Origin: Psococerastis gibbosa
Taxonomy: Eukaryota > Arthropoda > Insecta > Psocodea > Psocidae
Direction: 5' to 3'
DNA length: 64,000 bases
Assembly: GCA_963971405.1 (NCBI GenBank)
Contig: OZ020490.1
Span: forward strand, 33,629,464 to 33,693,463
Position numbers and translations under genes: made by a program. The first letter of the stretch is position 1; the number at the start of each line of letters is the position of its first letter. The notes below the pieces were generated by a model. The model was not told the DNA's origin, ran no database searches, and saw nothing but the letters and a program-made list of their open reading frames with translations. This document shows positions 1 through 11,597 of the stretch, piece after piece.

Positions 1-97
1 AATTTCCCAACTAATCCAAAGTCCATTTATATCGCCCTATTTTTATCTATAAAAATAAAATAAAAATCGTCTAATTCAAAAGGTTAATAATTTATTT

Positions 98-3000
98 TTA
101 TTCATTTTGTTTATTAGCTTTAGCGATTTGTTCAGATCTTCTCTTCTCCACAAAACTATGAAACGCAGCATTTTCCCTTTCGTCGACCCCTTCGTCTTCC
201 TCTGGCTCATTTTCTGAACCTTCACTGTCGTTGCCCAAAACACATGCGTCCGACAAGTCTCCACTTAGACTGACATGAGCAATCAGGGGGACTCTCGTGC
301 CTTCTTTCTCCCTCTGTTCTTCCTCCGCTTTTATGCTCATCCTGTCTAGTCGGATTCTCTCAGTTTCAACGCGATAGTCTCCCTCGAATTCTACGGCTGC
401 CTCATTGATCAGTTCGACGAGCTTATCGAAGCCACTCCCTGTAACATAAGTGTATATCAGTTAGGTTAACTTTGCCTGTTTAAGGTTTTGCTAATTTAAT
501 TTCGAATTAAGACGCCATCGTCAATATAGTACGCACGCAATATAGTACAGTGCAAATGCTTTAGAATTCGTTCAGTTGCATTTAATCAATAGAATATAGA
601 GCACATGAGATTAGGCAACTCGTTTCGCCCAAAATCTTCATGCCCATGTCTGAATATTTTGTTTGTTTTCCAACGCCTGCTGTCAGTATTTCTGTATTAA
701 GGAACCTATACGCCTGACGGGGGGAGTGAGTCTGTTTCTTAACTTTAGGCACCCTAAGGGCAGACTCCTCCTCTGGGAAAAGGCGAGTTGACTGACAGGG
801 TGGACCTGTCCCATCGTCATTTCTGAAGGCATTCTGATAGGGGTTTTCGGTAGGCTATAATTATCATATACACGGTCATCGAGGCCATCGAAATGCACAG
901 GTTGTACATTGTCAAGATTGTCCACTTTGACAAGTTGTTGCAAGACAGATTCCAACAAGGTCTGTGTTTTCAGAAGCTATGCCGATAGCTCGGTCTTGTG
1001 TTACGTGCATTGCGAACCTACCTGTAAGCGCAGAGACTCCAACAGCTTTTAAGTCTTGATAGAAAACATCGAGGGTGAGTGCCATAGAACGCGTAAGGTT
1101 GGAAATGTACGAAGTGTCAGCCTGCAGGGCTTCGTCAAATGACTCGAAATCCCTCATCCATTCCATTGCATACTCACAATCAACAACGTCTGTCTGCAAT
1201 CACATAAATTTTAACATTTAAGAAGCACGCTTATTAATATTCAAGTGGTATTGTAAAGTCGATTGTGGATTCCACGGACAATAGTTCACTTTAGACAACG
1301 CTAATCCTTGGCACGGTGGTTATTCGACGCTGTGCGGCCCATAATTGGAGGAATGACGCTGGTGTGGTTCAGCTTCTGTTAGGTCTGACGTCGACTAAGG
1401 ACTAAGGCAGGCGCTGAGGTGGAGGGCGTCCACCTTTCCGGCGTTGGAGAGGGGCAGTCAGGCGATGCGACGAGGTAGAGTTTATGAAAATGGGACTGTA
1501 GATAGTCGTGGCCGGTTCTGAACGCCGCTTTGAACACTTCAGTGGTTCGGTCTTACCACTGGTTGTTAGCAGTTGTTTTTGTTTTGCTAGTTTGTTTATA
1601 TTACTTGAGAATTGACTTCGGCGGCTATTCCACAATACAATACAATATATATTTCCTTTAAATTATACAATACAGGTAAAGTATAAGATAAAATCGTCAG
1701 AGTGTCGTCAAAATCAGGTAGTTCTGTCATGGTCATTGTGCAAGTGCCTCAGTGACAGTGTAGAAAGTTTTCTCTAAGAGATGGTTTCTAAGCATTTTAG
1801 GGAAGTTAGAAGCATTTCTCGCCGCTCTCAGTTCAATCGGGAGTTTTCTAAGGTAGGCGAAACCTTGTAGTATAGGATCCAGTCGCTGACACTTGACTGT
1901 GCGTGGCGCTGGCCTTACAAGCTCTCCCCGTTGCCTCGTGTTGTAGGTGTGAGTGTCCCCGTTTTGTTTAAATGTCCCCCACACCTCAGGCTTTAAGATA
2001 TGTAAGATGCACCTAAATATGTATAGACTTAGGGCTGTCATGATTTTTAATGATTTGAAGTGAGAGCGACAACTGTCACGAGGTCCCAGTTTTAGCATGT
2101 AGCGTACTCCCCTCTTTTGAAGCCTGAGTACAGCGTCCATGTTCCCTACGGAGGTCCCTCCCCAGGCCAATATGCCGTAGTTTATATGGCTCATTACAAG
2201 TGAGTGGTAGGCCTGGAGGGTTACCTCTGGAGGACACACAGAGCTAAGGCGCCTGACTACAAAGAGGCCACTATTTAGTTTTTTTAATAGCTCAGCCACG
2301 TGTTTATTTCAGTTTAATTCCTTGTCAACTTGCATTCCTAAGAATCTGACGCTGTTCGTTGCAGTTACTGGTTGTCCTGCTATGTACGGTTATATGTCAA
2401 GCTCAGGTTGGGAGTTAGAGAACACTGTTAGTTGCGTTTTTGTTTCTTTTTGAATTTGTTGTTCACTATGTGCTCGAGTGCTTTGATGACAGCGTCAGTT
2501 GTCGATTTACCCTTTTGGAACCCCAGCTGATTAGGACTTATTATACGGTGTTTTTCAAGGAAAGCTAATAATCAGGTCGATTTTACTTCAAATTTGATTT
2601 TTCATTGACGGAAAATAATTAATGTTGCATTATTTATTTTTACACCCCATTCCACTTGTTTTCAACAATTGATCATTTTTGTTTTCAATGTCTTTCTTTT
2701 AATTTTATAATCTATAAGAAACTTTATGATTTAAACTACGAAATAATTCGTTCGTTTTCAAGAAAAAAATTTAAATTATTTATCATCTCTAGACGACGCC
2801 ATTGTTTAATTTTAGTTTGTTATTGTTTGCAACGCGTGATTTTACTCTATGATAATTGATCAATTTTAACATGGGAAAATTAAAATGGAGAATGTCATAG
2901 AGTAAAACAAAAATTTCAAATCAAATTTGAAGTAAAATCGACCAGTGGAATAGCCGCCTTCGCAGAGTTTTGGAGAGATCAGTTGTCTTGTTCTCCAGCA

Positions 3001-4638
3001 TGGCAAGGGATCCACTGCAGCTTTAGGAGATACGGAAAATGGTACACCTACCTTGTTTAAAGCTAAAACGAACGGCAGTCTTGTTTTGTATAGGATAGAG
3101 CAGGCATATAGCATATTGGACATGAATGTAACAGGAGATACGCTTCTTACGGTGTCTACTACATATACTACAACTGTTGGAAAACTGGCAGCCAAGGTTT
3201 CGCAAACAATATTCCCCGACACAGACCATGTGAAGACCTCTATTTGACCAGGCGTGTCGAAAACTGCTATTTCTGTGTTGCTCTGCCCGACTAAATCCAA
3301 AACCTGGCCAAATTTGGTTGTGAATAGGTTGAGGGACGTAACAATTCCACCGTTTGGCCCCAAACTGTATTTTTCCATTACTTCTTTGTAGTTAATAGTG
3401 TCTCGAATATCTGAAAATATATAAAATATTGGATTGGACAATAATACGAAGGCATCAATGCCGTTCATGCGGTGGAAGAATCAAACAGCCAAGCGCAATT
3501 GATTCCAAACTAAATCATCACAAAGGGGTTACTGGGTCCAACACTAAGGTTTCAGGTTCGAATCTCCCAACGAAATGGGTTAAATAATGTTAGTAGTAGG
3601 CTAAAGCTGTTAAGATTCGCTTTAGCTACACCAGTGGGGAAAAACTGCATATGCAGTGGCAAATAAACGTCCCATTTGCGAGACAATTTCTATTATAGAG
3701 AGAAATGTTTTATTTGCATGCCCCTTACATGTTCCGCCCACTAAAAATGCTCACAACCAATATGTAGCAGCACTATTTACCAATTCAAACAAAACTGAGC
3801 TTTAAGACTTTGCCGACCTTTTATTCTTTGAAACTGGTTTTTTTAAAGCCAAGTAAAGGTTGTTATGTTTTGTTTTCCAATGCTGCATTCAGCATTTCTG
3901 CTTTAATCAACCCTGTCAGCCTGGCTAGGGGAGTGAATCTGTTTTTTAACTTGAGGCACCCTAAGGACAGACTCCTTACCCCGGGGAGAAGGGGAGTTGA
4001 CCGACAGGGTGGACCTCCTGATCATAGTGAATTCCGAACCACTTGGAGAACACAGTAAAGTCACACGATTAATTCGGAGGTGACCAGGACTCGATAAATA
4101 ATTGGTGCTTAACCCATTTTTGTGATAAAGTGAACTATTACCCTACGTCCCTACTATATTTCATGAAACAGGGAAGTAGTGTTCACTGTTTAGGCGCATT
4201 TATTGACAGACTGCACTCATGCAGGCGAAATTTACAGTTGTCAAGAAGATATGCGAAGAAAGTCGAGTGTACAACTTCAGCTGTAGTACAGCGGGAGCAG
4301 ACATTTATTCGAGACGTTAGGACCAAGAGGTTGTTCAAATTAGGCTTTGGCTACCAAGCAACATTAATTAATTAATTAATTAAGAACCCCATGCGATTCC
4401 ACTCCTGCACTTCCGAAATTCTGTTCCCATTCGTTCACTTACCTATGTTAGCGGGAAATGGTACTTCTCGCACAGCGGGGTCCAAATTTACTAGGTAGTT
4501 CGGCTTTTTGGTCTTGTGTAAATGTGATGCAAGCGCTTTCACGAGACTTGTTTTCCCTGAGCCAGCCATTCCAAGTATAAGAACACACACTGGCTTAGAC
4601 TTGAATGACACATTTTCAATATTAGCCGCACATGCCAT
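98..4638 (-). CDS. GPN1: GPN-loop GTPase 1 (GPN1/XAB1), four coding exons
   Basis: Coding exons on the minus strand are 4443-4638, 3052-3410, 1022-1193 and 98-438. They join in phase to 355 residues, against about 374 in human GPN1. Visible are the P-loop GMAGSGKT (residues 23-30), the family Gly-Pro-Asn loop in LGPNGGI, the G3 motif DTPGQIE, and the G4 motif NKTD, which is split between exons 2 and 3 (NK then TD). The acidic C-terminal tail is typical of the family. GPN1 is known to act with GPN3 in assembly and nuclear import of RNA polymerase II. The reading frame is open upstream of the chosen start, but MACAAN places the P-loop at the usual distance from the N-terminus. An AATAAA signal in minus orientation lies just past the stop (91-96). 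Intron 2 (1194-3051) holds a non-LTR fragment and a MITE. The ORFs look intact and the gene is probably functional. Confidence 0.93.
690..815 (+). repeat. Dispersed repeat family R, partial copy
   Basis: This block carries the shared segments gagtgagtctgtttcttaac and gggcagactcct and ends in cagggtgg. Related copies lie at 3870-4110, 16385-16655 (inverted), 23525-23790, 41085-41222 and 45935-46170. It lies in the last intron of GPN1. The family has no coding capacity that I can see and may be a SINE or a non-autonomous element. Confidence 0.6.
1640..2575 (-). mobile_element. Non-LTR retrotransposon fragment (RT C-terminal part)
   Basis: A minus-strand frame at 1733-2299 encodes the post-palm part of a reverse transcriptase of the jockey/CR1 kind, including [21 protein letters not shown] and a C-terminal [10 protein letters not shown] region. 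Further upstream on the same strand, at about 2430-2570, sits an RT segment with the words [17 protein letters not shown]. This belongs well before the 1733-2299 segment in an intact protein, so most of the catalytic palm has been deleted. The fragment is 5' truncated and lies in GPN1 intron 2, in the same orientation as the gene. It cannot encode an active enzyme. Confidence 0.8.
2575..2959. mobile_element. Palindromic MITE, core type shared with 42715-43090
   Basis: The ends gtcgattttacttcaa and its reverse complement face each other, and the interior carries the family core (ttttactctatgataattga). The right end carries an extra segment, tggaatagccgcc, matching the terminal repeat of other copies. 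The same internal sequence appears inverted at 42715-43090. It sits in GPN1 intron 2, about 90 bases from the acceptor-side exon boundary at 3052. Confidence 0.65.
3870..4110 (+). repeat. Dispersed repeat family R copy in GPN1 intron 1
   Basis: This is a longer copy of the family seen at 690-815. It contains gagtgaatctg, gggtggacctcctgatcat and tcacacgattaattcggagg, in the same order as 23525-23790 and 45935-46170. The rest of GPN1 intron 1 (3411-4442) shows AT-rich sequence, a short segment at about 3600-3790 resembling the 36177-36510 MITE interior, and no exon that I can support. Confidence 0.6.
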
Positions 4639-5989
4639 TGTAAAATTAAGAATATATTTTAATCCCGCACAAATTACGATTGCAAAATGTAAATAAATAG
4701 TAAATACCAAAAAATGGCGAATCCGCGAATGGTGCTTTGGCAACTGGGAATTTTGTCGCAAATGTCAAAAGTCAAAACTGTCTCAAGCTTGAACATTTCT
4801 AGCTCTACCACTGTACCAGACGACGTAAAGCATAATTTTGAAATTTTGTTGTTATTTACATTTTTTACTGTCACTCAAAACGCTCTCAAAATTAAATTAT
4901 AAACGTCAATTTAATTACCATGAAATATAATTGGCAAGATTCTAGCACGCTTACTTAAAGCTTCAGGTAAAATAACATTTACAGGCCAATTGCTTGCCAA
5001 GGCTTATTTAGGTGACGTAGTCGTTAGAAGAAGGCCTAGGTACTGTAGATTTCTTTTCAATCTTTTCTCATTTTAAAACCCGTCAGGCTCCATTACAACT
5101 TTTAATTTTTAATCAATTGTAATAGCACCTTTTATGTCAAGTAGTTGTATTTTGGCACCGAATTGATACGAGAATGTGGTTTGTATTTTTGTTGTTGATG
5201 TTAGAATTCGCAAACTGCAGCGCTATATAATGTGAAATAGTTTAAGAAGTATTAATCTAATCTTAGACCATATAGGACTAATATTGCATTATAATATATA
5301 ATTTTAATATAATTGTTACATCAGCAACAACAAATATTAAAATAACATTCTCGAATGAACTCTGTGCTAAATTCCAACTACCTACTAACCTACTTTACAT
5401 TTTATATTCATAATCAGCAAGCAACGACGTCGTAAAAATTGTACAAAAAATATTGTCATTTCTAAAGTAAATATAAAGGTTTTGGGCTAATGATTTAACA
5501 TTGTTATTCTGGCTGAATTATTGTTTCTTGGGTCCTGTATCAAACAGATGGGACGTAGGCTAATGTCCCGAGCATTCGATTTCTGTATTGATAGTGCCAC
5601 CGGCCATGCCTTTCCTCCAATGAATGGTCGGTTTCACCAGAAATAAAAAATAAATGCATTCCACCCCTCCTAAACTCTATTTGCTGCAACAAGAAATTTA
5701 TACATTATGTACCGTATGTTATACTATTATGCTAAGCTATTATGTACAAGAAATTGTGCCATATTCTTAAACTACCCTACTTGCGTTTGTAAATGTCAAT
5801 AGCCGATTTACCTACCCAAAGAAACTCGAATAATTAGACACGAGGCCCAACCTGAGGGTACACATGACATTATGTTATCTTTGACTTTTGGCCGTAAGAC
5901 GTTATAGGTTCTTGGCATAATCAGCAACATTAATCCTCGCATCGCATTAATTGCTCAGTTTTTATTCGTTCAAAAGGGTTTTCTTAGTC
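4639..5989. promoter_or_regulatory. Divergent intergenic region between GPN1 and ZNF-A
   Basis: GPN1 reads left from 4638 and ZNF-A reads right from about 5990, so this 1.35 kb must hold both promoters if the chosen starts are right. I see no clear TATA or initiator consensus and no long ORF. An acceptor-like tract ending ttttcttag at 5986 lies just before the ZNF-A ATG, so ZNF-A may have an untranslated first exon in this region. Confidence 0.4.
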
Positions 5990-8600
5990 ATGAACAAAAA
6001 ACGTTTCCAGGTCCTGAAGCTGCTGCAAATCCCATTCTCTGGTGACAGACCTACTTTAAATACAACACCTGATATGGATATTAAGTCAACCCTCGATGGC
6101 TTAAAGCCGCCGACAGAAATTAACTCCACTTTAATTAAAAATGGGCCACTGAGTGTAACGAAGGAGAAAGAAACCTATGTTACAGGTAAGTAACCTGCAC
6201 GCTTGGCCTCTACTCAGGATTTCATTGCGGGGCCCAAAAGCGAAGATTTGTACGCTCACCAGGATCAGAATGAATGAATGAATGAATGAATATATTTTAA
6301 TACAATGCAACAATACACAATACAACAACAATTTATAAAAATCACGCCACTGGGCAAATGCCCGGGTGTGGCCTACATCCGTTAACACAACGAAATACTA
6401 TATATCAGTAAAAGTTTGCTAGCTAGGCTACAATCTCAACTAGTGGGGAGTGCAACTTACTTATTTATCTAAGGGTGCAACCAAGGTTCCGGGCAAAAGA
6501 GAGAATAGTCACTCTAAGAACAGGGGCAAATTTAAAAATAGAGGATGGCCCCATTGGTCCATCCTTGATCATCATTGGTCCTTCCTAGATCAGCTGTAGG
6601 TACTGCAAGACTGCAAAATTTTATCAGCGTCATTTTTTCCTATGCATCAAAAAGAGCTTTGCAAGGAGGCATCTCATGATACTGTATTGAAGTTCTGATA
6701 TCGAGCTCAACCTGAACAATAGCAATCAAACAAGTTTAGCCCTCTAAGCAGCCGAATCGAAAAAAAATGTCATCCAAAGAATGGAAGGAAATAGCCTTCA
6801 TTCAGGTACTATTCACTATGCGTTTTCTTCGTCTTCTGACGTCACAACTCAACGATTGGTTGCCAGCAACTCCCTACATATCATCCTCCTGCTCTCAATC
6901 CTGCGTCTTCCTCTTTAGCTCTTGATACCTTTGAGATCTTGTGTTCTCCTTCAGTTGATCCATGAATTCCTTCTCAACCGTTCTCTTCTATTGGTTTCTC
7001 CCACTATGCCCTCAATGATGGCGTGTACTGTGAGTCTATTTATGCATTATTATTGTTTGTTGGGCTATTTATGGGCTGTTGCCCAGTGACTTTCCCCTGA
7101 CAACGACATTCAGACGTTACTGGTATTGCTTCCGAATGAATTTCTAGCCGCTAGCAAGCTGGTTCACTTTATCGCTGTCAACCATACCGACTACGAGTGA
7201 CAATGGCCGTTATTGCCAAGCTTAGACATGCTGGCAATTGCCATTGTAGCAGGCTCCATTTAACCAAGTCCGAGAATAAGTCTCTATCTAGGCATATTGC
7301 ACCCAAATGTTTCTAACACTTCTTGTAACATTTTCAGATAGTTTAGTTGAAGTGAAAATAGAAGTTGACAATCACAGTATGGATTTCATAGAAAGTGAAG
7401 ACTTTGAACATTCGAAATTAGGAACAGAAGTACATCAGTCGAAGCCTTTGCCTACATCGGCTTGTGAAGGTGAGAAACATTGAAAACATGTTACTTAACT
7501 TTTATTTTTTCGTATTTCCCTATTCATTCACGTAGGTATACATAGGGACGTCTGTTTCCTTGATCTACCCAATTTTGGAATCATGTATATTTATACTGTA
7601 TATCAAAATATATATATATATATTAAAAGACGCGATTATGCTCGGAATATAAGTATATAATATAATGTATATCTGTATAAGACATCTCCTTGGTTCTTCA
7701 TTATTTCAGCACTGTTACTTCGATTGTGCAATAGGTAAAAATAGGTACTGAATTTGTACTTACTTACATGCGTTTACATACAATTACCATTTACAGAATG
7801 TAACAGGTTGTGACTTAACCAAGTTCGGATATAACTCTTGGACTCTTAATGGTTTATCGTGCAAAGGCGAAAAAAACATCAGTTCTCGACGGTATACGTA
7901 CTTCACCAAAAATCCGCAATTCGTGATGGTTCCAGTTCAGTTCACACTTGACACAACCTTTCTATTTCCAGAATCAGCCATTCCAAACACCATAAAAGAC
8001 ACCGAACAAGCCCCAACCATCCACCATGACGATAAAGGAAGAATTACTGGCGGTACCCGACCTCGTAAGCCACCAAAGCGGTTCGACTGCGAAATCTGTG
8101 GCAAATCAATGCCCCGAATCAGTAAATTGGAGCAACACCTACGCACACATAATCCGAATGCAGAACGTCCCTTCGTATGTGAACTATGCGACCGGGGCTT
8201 CTTCGATGAAATCCAGCTGAAAAGGCACATATTAATGCATAGCGACGTATTGCCTTATGCCTGTGATATTTGCAGCAGACGGTATGCGGCGCCGACCTCT
8301 CTGAGGAGACATTACCGCAAACATAGTGGGGATAAGCCATATGTTTGCGAAATATGTCAAAAAGCGCATATGGATGCGTGCGGCTTGAAAAGACACATGA
8401 GATCGCATAGCGGTGAGAAACCGTTTGAATGCAAAGTGTGTAAGAAGTCATTTGCTCAGAGTGGTCACCTGCGGGTCCATGTTAGGGGTCACACGGGAGA
8501 GAAGCCTTACAAGTGCTCAATATGTGAAAAAGGCTTTGCCAGTCGGGGTGCTATGAATAGACATGTACGTATTCATTTTGTGCAAACGAAATGCTCATGA
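5990..8600 (+). CDS. C2H2 zinc-finger protein, six fingers (ZNF-A)
   Basis: Coding exons are 5990-6185, 7338-7469 and 7972-8600. All junctions are phase 1 with consensus sites (acag/gtaagt, ttttcag, gaag/gtgag, tttccag), giving 318 residues. The start is the first ATG after an in-frame TAA at 5948-5950. The first two exons are short and partly acidic (an EVKIEVD motif, which resembles a SUMO-acceptor context). The last exon carries six C2H2 fingers of C-x2-C-x12-H-x3-H form, most joined by TGEKP-like linkers. The family normally binds DNA as transcription regulators; the target is unknown. No KRAB, BTB or ZAD domain is visible. An AATAAA lies at 8836-8841. The first exon is the least certain part. 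Confidence 0.82.
6200..7330. repeat. ZNF-A intron 1 repeats, including (GAAT)n
   Basis: The intron holds a (GAAT)n microsatellite at about 6270-6293, followed by a transposon-tail-like stretch to about 6400. Sequence at 7190-7330 resembles a dispersed repeat also seen at 34970-35160 and 57280-57500. I see no additional exon here. Confidence 0.4.
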
Positions 8601-8860
8601 ACAAGATTGATGTACGTTTTACACAGTTAATTAACAGGTTAATTGTCATCATTATCATAATCAATAATCATCTCCTGTTGCCCGGGTGTGATATGTGACC
8701 CTCCTCCACTGCCGCGTATCTCACCTTCTCATTGTTCAGCATTTCCACTGGTACCAGTCCCTTTTATATGACATCGTACTCAACCTGATTCTTGTATCAC
8801 TTTCCAGGCGCATAGCGATCAGCGGTGTAATAATCAATAAACCTAATTGGGGAAGATGTG

Positions 8861-9215
8861 CAGGGTGTCCCGCGAGTGCTAGATAATCCGGTAAGGGAAT
8901 GTAGAGTTCATTTAGGGATGATTTGACCTATAAATCCATGATCGCAAGTGAACGGTATGTCGGCTTCAGGGTGTCCCGCAGATTTTTGTGAAATCGGTTT
9001 TATTTCTTACGGCCAAACGGAGAGTGGTAGGTGAAAATTAGAAACACTTTTATTGCTAAAATCTAGAATCTGTTTTTCCAAACAAACCAGCATTCAAAAT
9101 CCCATCGAGTTCCGGAAAACTCTTGTCCCCGCCATCTTTGCTTTTATAGCGACCATTCAAATTTTTTTAAATCTACCTCCCCTTAACGGATGATCTAGCC
9201 CTCGCGGGCACCCTG
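8861..9215. mobile_element. Non-autonomous DNA element with cagggtgtcccgcgag ends
   Basis: The left end cagggtgtcccgcgag and the right end ctcgcgggcaccctg are inverted repeats about 355 bases apart. A second copy of the left-end motif (cagggtgtcccgcag) lies inside at about 8969. I see no transposase and no clear target duplication, so the superfamily is not assigned. Confidence 0.6.
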
Positions 9216-9474
9216 TTTATATTCCCCTATAAGATCTCCTACTTCTACACACCTGATTATTCAGCCCTTCCTCTGGTACCAGCCTACTCTTCTGGGATCA
9301 TTCTGTGTCTCGTTCTAGGGTCTCCTCCCTTCCTTGGTCCCCCCAAGTTTAATTATATATGTTAATAATTGTATATAGTAATTTAACTTGCCAATGGTTC
9401 GGGGTGAGTTTATTGATGTAATGCTTTACTCAGATTATTAATTGGGTTATAAGATATTTACTTATTGATTTCCA

Positions 9475-9880
9475 ATTTATACGTAGTATAAGGAAAGCTT
9501 TGTGATGGTCGAAATTTTCGATTCCGAGATTTCAACGGATTTACACGTTTTGAGGTCCCAGGAACCCAAAAAAGTGGTTTTTACGAAATGTCTGTCTGTC
9601 GCTCTGTCTGTCTGTTCGTCGATTTCCGGGCAGTCTACTCGGTCGATTTTGATGAAATTCGGCATGTAGGTTCACAAAAATCATATCTCGAGACTATTTT
9701 TTTTATTTTGGGCGAACTCAATTTGGGGGGTTTTATTTTCAAAAAACGTCTAAAACAATTATTACTCAAAAACGGCTCCAACGATTTCTTTTAAATTCAC
9801 ATATATTATAGTGGTTATTCATGTTAACAAAATGCGGGGGTCACTTGCCCCTTGATAGTTTGCGTCTGGGGGTAAAAAAA
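9475..9880 (+). repeat. Dispersed repeat with tctgtctgtc tract
   Basis: The order of segments is acgtagtata, aaagctttgt, cgttttgaggtccc, gtctgtctg, gattttgatgaa and ttcggcatgtaggt. It is shared with 21535-21870. No coding capacity is apparent. The family is probably a degenerate transposon, but I cannot place it. Confidence 0.55.
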
Positions 9881-10179
9881 ATAAAAATAGCTAAATTTTA
9901 ATGAAAAATGACTAAAAAATAATTTTTCTGTGAAACCTTTCTATCGATGATTTCTACCTTCAGGCATGTTTTAGGTGTTAAATTGAGTAACGAAACCGGA
10001 CAGGTTACTTGCCGTAAAAACTATTTGGTTTTGTACAATAAATGTTTTTTTGAAAAAATGATAGAAAATTCACGCTCAAATGCATTGCGTGCTCTGCCAT
10101 TATTGCTGTGTGGTAATGTTTTGGTCTGACCTATTAACTATATAGAGTTTACCTCACCTCCAGTGAGTGAGTTCAAATT

Positions 10180-10380
10180 GATGAATTAATCCTTGGCTAT
10201 ATTTTTGGATAGTTTTAAATTTTTTCTCCCTCAGATGTTGACACAAAAATTCTTATTATATTTTAAAATTCTACCTGTACATTTGAATGATTATTAGTAT
10301 TTTCTTCGAGTACTAGTGTAAAAGAATGCAACCATTCTCTTGTATTCTAATAATTTATTAACTTCCAGCGCATTATTAAT
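10180..10380 (+). repeat. Segment duplicated at 26815-27135 (ZNF-B last intron)
   Basis: Three blocks occur in the same order in both places: ggctatatttttgg, a pyrimidine tract with tctccctcag or tctcccttag, and gcaaccattct or gcaaccacattct followed by aataatttatta and cagcgcatt or ctgcgcatt. The tctccctcag tract followed by a GAT-type codon resembles the acceptor of the family's short exons, so this may be a decayed intron and exon of a lost ZNF copy. Confidence 0.45.
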
Positions 10381-10745
10381 AACTTTATATATAAAAAACA
10401 AAATTGCACTTAATTCCACAACATAAATTTTTAATGACAGCTGTTTCGGTGTAACACCATCTTCAGACTGGCTCCAACAAGTACCTATTACCTAAATCAG
10501 ACTTAATTAGCGTGGAGGGGGAATAGGCGGGGCACTCCAGACGCAAGATCTAAGAGAGGGGAAGTGTGCATAAATGTTACGTCATTGACCAAGTTACAAT
10601 TGTTACATAATGCATTTCTTATTTCTATGCACTCCAGCCTATCTAACAGTTTGCCTTTGTCACAATCATATAATAGCTTAACAGTCGAGAAATTTTGTTT
10701 TTATATATAAAGTTATTAATAATGTTTCACTTCCACGAAGTCACT
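10375..10745 (-). mobile_element. Penelope-like element remnant with hammerhead-like motif
   Basis: The remnant shares its ends with 39300-39595: tttcacttccacgaagtc and gagagtttcttc flank both, and both hold cagctgtttcggtgtaacac. Read on the minus strand, 10471-10436 gives a hammerhead-like core: CTGAAGA, one extra T, a 4-bp stem with loop (GGTG, TTA, CACC), GAA, the self-complementary ACAGCTGT, then C. No RT remains. Penelope-like elements are known to carry hammerhead motifs in their terminal repeats. Confidence 0.6.
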
Positions 10746-11224
10746 GAAGAAACTCTCTCATGGATATTCCAGCGCATATTTTAACACTTACTAATAATTA
10801 AAAAATAAACCCCGGTGTTACTTTAATCCCAAATCGCCGGGCTGCTTCTGATGAATTTTCACAGACTAATGCTGGGTGGATCCTATATCCCAGTAATGTA
10901 TTATTTATTAAGGAACATAAGTCGGGAGGAAATTTAGTGTTGCGGTTGCCCGCCAAGTGTCTCTAATCTCTTCTTGCTTTCTTTCTCGTTGTCCGTGGTT
11001 GCTACTCATAAGTGATTGATGAATAATTAAAATATTTCCATGCCTTACAAAATTTTCACTTCTATCGTCCTTACTTTACTTCTTTGCGTCCAAGCGAACG
11101 TCCCAAAATTGGGTGAAATTGTAGGCAGCGCTGTTGGCCTCACACAGGTCGTCTTTCGTGCATTAGGCTGGAAATAGGCTACACTGGAACAAGTGGTCCA
11201 GGTCCTACCTCTGACCTATGTTTA

Positions 11225-11597
11225 GGTGCCCATTCCACCGACCGGCTAGGGCTATTTACAAAAACGGTGACGTGGTAGCAGACATTCAAGACTTAGGTGT
11301 CGTTTCCACCGACCTCGCATTGCAGAATGCAAATGACATTGACAGAAATTAGATTTTTTCTTTTTATAGAAATCTATTAAAATGTTTGTACTTAACATAT
11401 CCCATGACGCCATTTTTTTTTTTTTTGTGATTTCACTGTATGATCATTGATCAATTTTAACTATGGCATAGAGGAAAATAAACATTTCCGTCAGTTCTGC
11501 AATGCGAGGTCGGTGGAAACGCCACCTTATTCTTGATTATCTGCTACCACGTCACCGTTTTTGTAAATAGCCCTAGCCGGTCGGTGGAATGGGCGCC
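11225..11597. mobile_element. Composite palindromic MITE (TTA target duplication)
   Basis: The element is bounded by TTA at 11222-11224 and 11598-11600. The outer ends are ggtgcccattccaccgac and its complement. Inside, after gacgtggtagcagacattca, a second element begins at another TTA with ggtgtcgtttccaccgacc. The centre is the conserved palindromic core (gatcattgatcaattttaac). The TTA/TAA duplications fit PIF/Harbinger-type non-autonomous elements; this is inference, as no transposase is present. Confidence 0.75.

Noticed and set aside
1402-1635. 77-residue minus-strand frame with a GGRPPP motif
   Set aside because: No splice context, no resemblance to the AT-hook-like exons in position or phase, and it lies in a GPN1 intron beside retroelement sequence.
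7937-8451. Long minus-strand frames opposite the ZNF-A fingers
   Set aside because: Antisense shadows of the finger array; the same effect is seen opposite ZNF-B and ZNF-C.
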